This document shows positions 1 through 5,818 of a DNA stretch of 8,560 nt, piece after piece. The DNA is from an uncultured Lachnospiraceae bacterium (GTDB lineage: Bacteria > Bacillota > Clostridia > Lachnospirales > Lachnospiraceae), in contig CAMOVS010000035.1 of assembly GCA_946627575.1 (NCBI GenBank), forward strand, positions 1 through 8,560. Reading direction: 5' to 3'. A model generated the notes under the pieces. That model was not told the DNA's origin, did no database searches, and saw only the letters and a program-made list of their open reading frames with translations. The first letter of the stretch is position 1; each line of letters begins with the position of its first letter. The position numbers were made by a program, and so were the translations under genes.

Positions 1-907
1 GCATTTCCTTGGCCATATCCATCTTCCGGTCCGTTACGTAAGTGATGAAATTCACTCCCATCTCTTTCTTAAAGATCTTGCTGAGATAGTAGGTACTGAT
101 ATTTACATGATTGGCAACATCCTCAAGGCTGATGCCCCGGCGGAGATTTCTCTCTATATAGTCTATCACTGACCGCATGCCGTCATCGGACAGCTTGCCT
201 TTGATATTCATCTTATCAAAAATGATATCGATCATCCGGATCATTTCGTTGTAGGCATCATGCTTGTTGTTATAGAGGAGATACTTGATCTTGAGCTTCT
301 CCATCTGAACCATGAGCTCATTGGCATCTCCTACTCCCATCTCTTCTGCGATCCGGACCAGAGACTTGGCAACCTCCTGCAGATGTTTGGAAATGACATT
401 AACGTCCTTCTCGTCTAAATATAACTGGTCTATGTACTCTCTTAAAAGATCCACAGAGGCCTTATATGAGCATTTTTTTAATTCAATCTCCAGCCTGGAA
501 AGCAATTTATTCCCCCTGTCGGTATGGCCGCCCTCACCGATCCTTCCGCTGAAAGACTTGACCGCTTCGATCAGGGTATTTTTACGGATGGGCTTAAGAA
601 GAAAGTCATCCACTTTCAGCTTGATGGCCTGATGGGCAATCTGGAAATCATCATAGGCGGTGGTAATGATAATCACGGCGTTGGGGAACTTCTTCCTGGC
701 ATGCTTGATCACCTCAAGGCCGTCGACCCCGGGGATATTAATGTCCACAAGCATGAAATTGATGTCTTTCTTATCCAGTATGTCCAGAGCTTCGAATCCG
801 CTTTTGGCCTCTCCGACAATCTCCGCATCCATGAGGTTCTCCTCCAGGAAGATCTTCATCGAAGTTCTCTCCAGCTCTTCGTCCTCCACGATCAATATCT
901 TATACAC
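1..907 (-). CDS. AraC-type response regulator (YesN-like), C-terminus cut by window edge
   Basis: DNA-binding response regulator, the likely phosphorylation partner of the kinase encoded just upstream. The visible 302 residues begin with a receiver domain (about 1-120). It has the acidic pair E8-D9, phospho-acceptor D55 in LVDINIPGVDG, T83 in IIITTAYDD and K105 in FLLKPI. A helical linker of about 120 residues follows, then an AraC/XylS DNA-binding domain from about residue 244. The first helix-turn-helix is seen (ISLEDVANHV through YYLSKIFKKEMG). The sequence ends at the start of the second, so roughly 40-45 residues are missing. The start is GTG, the only codon properly placed after the ribosome binding site AAGGGGGAG, and it opens directly into YKILIVEDE. 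An upstream ATG in another frame stops after eight codons. The gene starts 30 nt after the kinase stop with no terminator between them, so co-transcription is expected. Its target promoters are unknown. The family call is secure; the regulon is not inferable. Confidence 0.94.
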   Translation of the reverse strand, partial: MYKILIVEDEELERTSMKIFLEENLMDAEIVGEAKSGFEALDILDKKDINFMLVDINIPGVDGLEVIKHARKKFPNAVIIITTAYDDFQIAHQAIKLKVDDFLLKPIRKNTLIEAVKSFSGRIGEGGHTDRGNKLLSRLEIELKKCSYKASVDLLREYIDQLYLDEKDVNVISKHLQEVAKSLVRIAEEMGVGDANELMVQMEKLKIKYLLYNNKHDAYNEMIRMIDIIFDKMNIKGKLSDDGMRSVIDYIERNLRRGISLEDVANHVNISTYYLSKIFKKEMGVNFITYVTDRKMDMAKEM

Positions 908-911
908 TTTT

Positions 912-920
912 CTCCCCCTT
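912..920 (-). promoter_or_regulatory. Ribosome binding site of the response regulator gene
   Basis: AAGGGGGAG on the minus strand, 4 nt before the GTG at 907. It supports GTG as the true start, because no in-frame ATG lies near it. Confidence 0.75.
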
Positions 921-937
921 TAGCATCAATAAACGAC

Positions 938-2203
938 TCATGAGAAATTCGCATCAGACACAAGCGGCACCCGGATGGTGACCTTGGTTCCCTTGCCGGA
1001 CCGGCCGGGACTGCTTATATCCAGGGCATACTCATTGCCAAAATAATGGATCAGACGGGTGTTGACATTGTATATGCCTACCGAACCATCTTTTTTGTTC
1101 TTGTAGGCGTCTCCTCTCAGGATGCTGACCACCTTATCCGGCGCAATGCCATCTCCGTCATCGGTTATCTCAATCCAGAGATCATCGCCCTTTTCGGCAG
1201 CCGTCACACTGATCACTCCGCCCTCCGCTTTATTTTCAACAGCGTATTTCACGGAATTCTCCACGATTGTGGTTACGGAAAGGAAAGGCACCTTTACTTT
1301 CAGGTACTTTTCCGGTATATCGATAGAATACTGGAGCCTGCTGCCCAGCCGGATCTTCTGGATCTTCAGATAGTTCTGGACATGGGTCACCTCATTGCTC
1401 AGCATGGTTAGCGGATCCGAGCTGGTCTGCAGGAGATACCTCATCATATCCGAGAAAGAATAGATGACATCCTCCGTCATCTTGGCATTTTCGAAGAAGG
1501 CCAGTCTGCCGATCGTATTAAGAACATTAAACATAAAATGAGGGTTAATCTGATAGTGGAGGGCCTTGAGTTCAATATCTCTCAGCGACTTCTCCATCTC
1601 GATCCGGAGCTTCTCCTCTTTCATAACCCTGTATTTCTTTTCCCGGAGTTCCGCCTCCACCTTGTTGGCGTACTCCTTCTCTACAGAATAATTGTAGCTG
1701 TCACAGATGGTCTGGGCGACTGCCTTAATCTTTTCCACCGACATGACGGAAACCTCTCCGTGAAGCTGTCTGAGCTCCTCATCGGCCTTCCAGTCCTCAG
1801 AAAGAGGCATCACGGGACGGAGGTCTTCAAAATCCTTGCTGGTTACCTGCCCGGCCTGGATGGAGCCGACATACTGACCCTTAATCATAATAGGGATGGA
1901 AAAATCGATCAGGCCTGCATGACAGACATAGACATAAGCTTTGCCAACCCGGCGGGCTTTTCTGCCTCCGCAGGCATCGCAATAATAACACTTTTCTCTA
2001 TAAGCATCGGTCTTCCTAAGCTTCTCGCAGAAAGGGGTGAAATTACTGTAGCATGTGATCGGCTCCCCGTTGACATCCACCGTTACAAAGGCCAGATCCG
2101 TTGCCTTTGACCAATTATCCTGAAGAGTCTGCAGCTCCTTGACATTAACAACGTCTTCGATATATATATTGCCGTTCTGTATCCTGTTCTTATGATCTGT
2201 CAC
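938..2203 (-). CDS. PocR-domain sensor histidine kinase, soluble, LytS/YesM-type core
   Basis: Cytoplasmic sensor kinase of 421 residues that should phosphorylate the response regulator downstream. Residues about 16-175 form a PocR-type sensory domain. Its cysteine cluster includes C59, C72, C75, C78 and C94, with the core read as CYYCDACGG and YVCHAG. PocR domains are thought to bind small hydrocarbon-like ligands such as diols; the ligand here is unknown. A charged helical linker (about 172-215) joins it to a His_kinase-family phospho-acceptor region with H222 in QINPHFMFN. The ATPase domain follows, with the N box IVENSVKYA (E315, N316), G1 box DDGDGI (348-353) and G2 box GSVGIYNVNTRL (373-384). 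I see no signal peptide or membrane segment, so the signal is sensed inside the cell. The start is GTG, 7 nt after GGGGGAG. The gene begins 66 nt after the corrinoid protein gene. That order suggests the signal is linked to corrinoid-dependent metabolism, which is inference. Confidence 0.94.
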   Translation of the reverse strand: MTDHKNRIQNGNIYIEDVVNVKELQTLQDNWSKATDLAFVTVDVNGEPITCYSNFTPFCEKLRKTDAYREKCYYCDACGGRKARRVGKAYVYVCHAGLIDFSIPIMIKGQYVGSIQAGQVTSKDFEDLRPVMPLSEDWKADEELRQLHGEVSVMSVEKIKAVAQTICDSYNYSVEKEYANKVEAELREKKYRVMKEEKLRIEMEKSLRDIELKALHYQINPHFMFNVLNTIGRLAFFENAKMTEDVIYSFSDMMRYLLQTSSDPLTMLSNEVTHVQNYLKIQKIRLGSRLQYSIDIPEKYLKVKVPFLSVTTIVENSVKYAVENKAEGGVISVTAAEKGDDLWIEITDDGDGIAPDKVVSILRGDAYKNKKDGSVGIYNVNTRLIHYFGNEYALDISSPGRSGKGTKVTIRVPLVSDANFS

Positions 2204-2210
2204 AACAATA

Positions 2211-2217
2211 CTCCCCC
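2211..2217 (-). promoter_or_regulatory. Ribosome binding site of the PocR kinase gene
   Basis: GGGGGAG on the minus strand, 7 nt before the GTG at 2203. It fixes the non-ATG start of the kinase. Confidence 0.75.
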
Positions 2218-2269
2218 ATCATAGTTCATGCCGCTTAACGGATTCTCTGTTATTATCCACGACTTTGAA

Positions 2270-2965
2270 TCAGGAACCACTCTCATGGTCCATTTCTTCT
2301 CCCGGGCTTCTTTTCTTTCTTCGAGGCTTCCTGGTCAGATAGCGGCAGGCTGTGTCCGCGCAGGTTCCGGCGTCATCCGTATAGCAATCCGCACCGATTC
2401 TCCGAGCCATCTCCGCATTCATATAATAACCGCCCACCATAATGTAGACTTTATCCCGGAGGCCGCGGAGTTCAAACTCCTCAATAACCTCCTTCATATC
2501 TTTATCTGATGAAGGAAGAATACCGCTCAGGATCAGGATCTTCGCCTTGCTGGCCGCTACTTCATTCACAAACTTAGCCGGAGATATGTTAACCCCCAGA
2601 TCGATCACCTGGATATTACGGCTTTCCATCATAAGCTTTACCAGGTTTTTGCCTATATCATGGAGCTCCCCGTTCACCGTACCAAGGACAGCCGTTCCGA
2701 TCTCTTTGACATCCCGGTGTCCCATATAACGGTGCAGCGCTTCCACCCCTTTATCAAGAGCCCTGGTAACAGAGAGGATCCTCGGGATTCCAACCTCTTC
2801 CTCGTCAAATTGCAAGGACAGCTGTTCCATGCCCTTGAGAAATCCATCCTCCAGGATCCTTCGGGAAGATATACCCTCTTCCAGGGCCATCTTTACCAGT
2901 TCCGTCACTCTCTTGCTTTGTCCCTTCTGAAGAGAATCTATGATTTCATCCAATGTAGCGCCCAT
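2270..2965 (-). CDS. Corrinoid (B12)-binding protein, MtaC/MtbC/MetH-module type
   Basis: Small corrinoid protein of 231 residues, as used to carry a methyl group between a substrate methyltransferase and tetrahydrofolate or a second acceptor. Residues about 1-88 form the helical cap domain (B12-binding_2), including GMEQLSLQF and IPRILSVTRALDKG. Residues about 90-210 form the Rossmann-like cobalamin-binding domain with GTVNGELHDIGKN (95-107), LSG with S147, and the nucleotide-loop glycines G178-G179 in IMVGGYYMN. H102 would be the lower cobalt ligand. The family motif is D-x-H-x-x-G, but here the acid is glutamate (E100), which is unusual. A lysine/arginine-rich tail (about 212-219, RKPRRKKR) follows the domain. 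The start is ATG at 2965, 6 nt after AGGAGG; an in-frame TTG at 2971 directly abuts that site and is too close to serve. No methyltransferase gene is beside it. It is the first gene of a unit with the kinase and regulator, so it may be a sensory partner or the carrier of an enzyme system outside the window. Confidence 0.93.
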   Translation of the reverse strand: MGATLDEIIDSLQKGQSKRVTELVKMALEEGISSRRILEDGFLKGMEQLSLQFDEEEVGIPRILSVTRALDKGVEALHRYMGHRDVKEIGTAVLGTVNGELHDIGKNLVKLMMESRNIQVIDLGVNISPAKFVNEVAASKAKILILSGILPSSDKDMKEVIEEFELRGLRDKVYIMVGGYYMNAEMARRIGADCYTDDAGTCADTACRYLTRKPRRKKRSPGEEMDHESGS

Positions 2966-2971
2966 AGGCAA

Positions 2972-2977
2972 CCTCCT
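2972..2977 (-). promoter_or_regulatory. Ribosome binding site of the corrinoid protein gene
   Basis: Perfect AGGAGG on the minus strand. It lies 6 nt before the ATG at 2965 and directly against the TTG at 2971, which decides the start in favour of ATG. Confidence 0.85.
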
Positions 2978-3008
2978 AGAAATAAAGATCCATTTCGCCT
3001 TTTACTCT

Positions 3009-3037
3009 ATTCTATACTTTTTTGTCGCAAAAAGCAA
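3009..3037 (-). promoter_or_regulatory. Candidate sigma-A promoter for the corrinoid/PocR two-component unit
   Basis: On the minus strand, a -35 like TTGCTT (3032-3037) is followed by a 17-nt spacer and a -10 like TAGAAT (3009-3014, five of six consensus bases). Transcription would start near 3002, giving a leader of about 36 nt before the ATG at 2965. The surrounding spacer is very AT-rich, so a chance match is possible. Position after the glgP terminator and before the first gene of the unit supports it. I see no convincing riboswitch fold in so short a leader. Confidence 0.45.
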
Positions 3038-3149
3038 ATTATTAAAGATATTTCTCATATTTCTTTTTTTTAAGTCAAAATTCACAAATAGACTCCATAA
3101 ATTTATGTCTTTTTTTAGCTGAGATTTTTCTTTTCTTCTCAGAAAACAC

Positions 3150-3192
3150 AAAAAAATTCCCCTTAACCGGATAACGGTCCGGCTAAAGGGAA
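3150..3192 (-). terminator. Rho-independent terminator of glgP
   Basis: Minus-strand hairpin with a 15-bp stem: TTCCCTTTAGCCGGA pairs with TCCGGTTAAGGGGAA through 13 Watson-Crick pairs and two G-U pairs. The loop is the 6-nt CCGTTA. Seven T follow at 3150-3156. It lies 55 nt after the glgP stop and isolates glgP from the corrinoid unit. On the plus strand the same stem is not followed by a T run, so it acts in one direction only. Confidence 0.93.
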
Positions 3193-3247
3193 TAAGCTCT
3201 TATTATTAAATTCTTCTCAAATTATATCAGATAAGATAAGAGACCGC

Positions 3248-5692
3248 TCAGCGCACCTTAATCTTACCCAGATGCCAGATATCGTCCACATATTCCTGAA
3301 TGGTTCTGTCCGAGGAGAACTTCCCGCAGGAGGCTGTCTGAAGAATAGCCATACGGGCCCAGCCCGTCTCATCACGATAAGCCTGATCTACCCTGATCTG
3401 AGCCTGCTTGTAGGAATCAAAGTCCATAAGGGTAAAATAAGCATCCTTGTCCAGGAGGGCATTGTAGAGTTCCCGGAAGAGTTCCGGATTCTCCGGCGAA
3501 TAATAGCCGTTAACCAGCTGGGTCAGTACCTGGCGGACATCTTCATTGTTATTGTAGATATCTCTGGGATAATAATTGTGATTTCTCTCGTACTCCATAA
3601 CCTGTTCGGCACTGAGTCCGAAGATAAAGGCATTATCCTCTCCAACTTCCTCAACGATCTCCACATTAGCGCCGTCCATGGTGCCGATCGTTACGGCTCC
3701 GTTAAGCATGAACTTCATGTTTCCCGTGCCGGAGGCTTCTCTGGAAGCCGTAGAGATCTGTTCGCTGACATCTGCTGCCGCGAAGATCAGCTCGGCGTTG
3801 GATACCCGGTAATCCTCAATAAAGACCACTTTAATCTTACCGTTAATGGATGGATCGTTGTTGATCCGTTCCGCTACGGAATTGATCAGCTTGATGGTCA
3901 GCTTGGCGGTCCTGTATCCGGCCGCTGCCTTGGCACCAAATATGAAGGTTCTGGGAATCATGTCCATATCCGGCCGGGTCTTAAGCTGATTGTAAAGATA
4001 CATAACATGCAGGATATTCATAAGCTGGCGCTTGTACTCATGGAGACGCTTGACCTGGCAGTCAAATATAGACCGGGGATTGACCTCGATGTTGTTATGC
4101 TCCTTAATATACTCAGCCAGGCGAACCTTGTTCATATATTTAATCTGCATGAACTCCTTCTGGCTTAAGGGATCATCCGCATAGATCTTCAGTTCTTTCA
4201 TGTGAGAAAGATTGGTGATCCAGTCATTTCCGATCTTGTCGGTTACCCATTTGGCCAGGAGGGGATTCCCGTGAAGAAGGAAACGTCTCTGGGTGATGCC
4301 GTTGGTTTTATTGTTGAACTTTTCAGGCATCATTTCATAGAAGTCCTTGAGCTCCCGGCTCTTAAGGATTTCGGTATGAAGGCGGGCTACGCCGTTGACC
4401 GAATAGCTGCCGGCGATGGCCAGGTTGGCCATGCGGACCTGACCGTCATAGAGGATGGCCATGCTGCGGATCTTTTCCTGATCGCCGGGATAGCGGTTCT
4501 GGATCTCAATGATAAAGCGGCGGTTGATCTCCTCGATGATCTGGTATACGCGGGGCAGGAGGCGGGAGAAGAGCTCGATGGGCCATTTCTCCAGGGCTTC
4601 CGCCATGATGGTATGGTTGGTGTAGGCACAGGTTTTGGAAGTGATCTCCCAAGCCTCGTCCCACTCCAGACCTTCCTCGTCAACGAGGATTCTCATAAGC
4701 TCCGCAACAGCTACCGTAGGATGGGTGTCATTCATCTGGAAGGCCACTTTGTTCGGCAGGTCGTGAATATCATCGTGGGTCTGCTTGTACTTCTGGACCG
4801 CCCTCTGGACAGAAGCGGAGATGAAAAAATACTGCTGTTTGAGACGCAGCTCCTTGCCGGCCATATGGTTATCGTTGGGATAAAGGACCTCACAGATGGT
4901 TCTTGCCAGGTTCTCCTGCTCGACAGCTTTCTGGTACTCGCCTTTATCAAAGTCGTCCAGGTTGAAGGTATTGATGGCCTGGGCATCCCAGATACGGAGG
5001 GAATTGACCACACCGTTGCCATATCCAACTATGGGCATATCATAGGGAACGGCCAGAACGCTCTGGTATCCCTTCTGGATAAACTTAGGCTTGCCGTTGG
5101 GACCGTTTTCTACGTCCACATAACCGCCGAACTTTACTTCTACGGCATACTCATCCCGGCGGACTTCAAAGGGGTTGCCGTATTTGAGCCAGTCGTCCGG
5201 CTTTTCAACCTGGTAGCCGTCCTGGATTTTCTGCTTGAACATACCATAGCGATAGCGGATACCACAGCCATAGGCCGGGTAATTGAGGGTAGCCAGAGAG
5301 TCCAGGAAGCAGGCGGCAAGGCGGCCAAGGCCTCCGTTGCCCAGAGCCGCATCCGGCTCCTGGTCCTCAATCAGGTTGAGATCAAAGCCCATTTCATCCA
5401 GGGCTTCCCGAACCTCGTCATAGCAAAGCATGTTGATCATATTATTGCCCAGAGCTCTTCCCATGAGGAACTCCATGGACATATAATAAACCATTTTCTG
5501 GTCCTGCTCGATGTATACTTTGTGGGTGGCGATCCAGTCATCGATAATGGAGTCCTTTACAGCATAAGCAACAGCCTGGAACATCTGCTGAGGGGTTGCT
5601 TCATCCATATCTCTTCGATAGAGCATACGGACCTGGTCCTGCACTGCTTTCTTGAATTCCTTCTTGTTAAATCTGTTCTTTTTCCTGCTCAA
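3248..5692 (-). CDS. glgP: Glycogen/maltodextrin phosphorylase
   Basis: Releases glucose 1-phosphate from the non-reducing ends of alpha-1,4-glucan using phosphate and pyridoxal phosphate; cytoplasmic, GT35 family. Length (814 residues) is normal for bacterial enzymes. Visible landmarks in order: VYYMSMEFLMGRALGNN near residue 70, ALGNGGLGRLAACFLDS near 115, FQMNDTHP near 320, CQVKRLHEYKRQ in the C-terminal half, and the cofactor signature EASGTGNMKFMLNGA with PLP lysine K660. No sign of frameshift or lost catalytic motif. The start is TTG, 8 nt after a perfect AGGAGG. An in-frame TAG overlaps that site, which rules out any upstream start, and the next in-frame ATG lies about 23 codons inside. 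It follows ileS by 126 bp with no clear terminator between, and ends at a strong terminator. No other glycogen gene (glgA, glgB, glgC) is in the window, so it appears as a single-gene unit. Preference for glycogen versus maltodextrin cannot be told from sequence. Confidence 0.97.
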   Translation of the reverse strand: MSRKKNRFNKKEFKKAVQDQVRMLYRRDMDEATPQQMFQAVAYAVKDSIIDDWIATHKVYIEQDQKMVYYMSMEFLMGRALGNNMINMLCYDEVREALDEMGFDLNLIEDQEPDAALGNGGLGRLAACFLDSLATLNYPAYGCGIRYRYGMFKQKIQDGYQVEKPDDWLKYGNPFEVRRDEYAVEVKFGGYVDVENGPNGKPKFIQKGYQSVLAVPYDMPIVGYGNGVVNSLRIWDAQAINTFNLDDFDKGEYQKAVEQENLARTICEVLYPNDNHMAGKELRLKQQYFFISASVQRAVQKYKQTHDDIHDLPNKVAFQMNDTHPTVAVAELMRILVDEEGLEWDEAWEITSKTCAYTNHTIMAEALEKWPIELFSRLLPRVYQIIEEINRRFIIEIQNRYPGDQEKIRSMAILYDGQVRMANLAIAGSYSVNGVARLHTEILKSRELKDFYEMMPEKFNNKTNGITQRRFLLHGNPLLAKWVTDKIGNDWITNLSHMKELKIYADDPLSQKEFMQIKYMNKVRLAEYIKEHNNIEVNPRSIFDCQVKRLHEYKRQLMNILHVMYLYNQLKTRPDMDMIPRTFIFGAKAAAGYRTAKLTIKLINSVAERINNDPSINGKIKVVFIEDYRVSNAELIFAAADVSEQISTASREASGTGNMKFMLNGAVTIGTMDGANVEIVEEVGEDNAFIFGLSAEQVMEYERNHNYYPRDIYNNNEDVRQVLTQLVNGYYSPENPELFRELYNALLDKDAYFTLMDFDSYKQAQIRVDQAYRDETGWARMAILQTASCGKFSSDRTIQEYVDDIWHLGKIKVR

Positions 5693-5700
5693 AGGTTTGT

Positions 5701-5706
5701 CCTCCT
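5701..5706 (-). promoter_or_regulatory. Ribosome binding site of glgP
   Basis: Perfect AGGAGG on the minus strand, 8 nt before the TTG at 5692. It overlaps the end of an in-frame TAG, so it both supports the TTG start and excludes longer forms. Confidence 0.85.
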
Positions 5707-5707
5707 A

Positions 5708-5729
5708 TCATAAACATCATCGTTTATAA
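5708..5729 (-). promoter_or_regulatory. Inverted repeat in the glgP leader, possible operator
   Basis: TTATAAAC and GTTTATGA flank a 6-nt centre (GATGAT) directly before the glgP ribosome binding site; seven of eight pairs are exact and one would be a G-T/G-U pair. The segment 5715-5728 read on the minus strand (TATAAACGATGATG) matches about 11 of 14 positions of the CcpA cre consensus TGWAANCGNTNWCA, including the central AANCGNT. It could be an operator or a weak leader hairpin. No good -35/-10 pair is visible in the 126-bp gap, so a chance repeat in AT-rich DNA is also possible. Confidence 0.3.
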
Positions 5730-5818
5730 AAATGGTTAGTACCCTGATTATGATTACCTCCCAATAGCAACGCTGCACCCGGATCCACTCGGTCGGTTCC
5801 GGTATTTCTCCTCTGAAT

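Larger units (their letters stand above)
5693..5818. other. ileS-glgP spacer without clear terminator
   Basis: 126 bp between the ileS TAG and the glgP TTG. On the minus strand it holds an imperfect stem (ACCGGAACC with GGATCCGGGT, one bulge and one mismatch, about 5777-5803) that is not followed by a T run. It also holds the inverted repeat beside the glgP ribosome binding site. A TATAAA (5723-5728) could be a -10 but has no fitting -35. Read-through from ileS into glgP therefore remains possible. Confidence 0.5.

Noticed and set aside
938..2110. Plus-strand open frames opposite the kinase gene (1046-1411 and 1538-2110)
   Set aside because: They overlap the clear kinase frame with all its conserved boxes and have no recognisable protein features of their own.
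2204..2269. Short inverted repeat GATTC/GAATC between the corrinoid and kinase genes
   Set aside because: Five bp with a 21-nt loop and no T run; not a terminator or a credible operator.
3041..3085. TTGACT at the glgP-corrinoid gene spacer as an alternative -35
   Set aside because: No acceptable -10 lies 16-18 nt downstream on the minus strand; the TTGCTT/TAGAAT pair closer to the gene fits better.
3119..3142. CTGAGA/TCTCAG hairpin with a 12-nt loop next to the glgP terminator
   Set aside because: Only 6 bp, large loop, and no T run on either strand in the right place; too weak to call a second terminator.
3197..3242. CTCTTAT/ATAAGAG inverted repeat just after glgP
   Set aside because: Seven bp separated by 32 nt in AT-rich DNA; expected by chance.
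4202..5713. Open plus-strand frame of 503 codons opposite glgP
   Set aside because: It is the antisense shadow of a highly conserved glgP frame. The predicted protein shows no recognisable family and there is no supporting ribosome binding site. A second frame at 3272-4168 has the same nature.
5720..5795. Small GTG frame of 23 codons between ileS and glgP
   Set aside because: The nearest purine-rich site is too far upstream of the GTG, and the peptide has no features suggesting a leader or known small protein.
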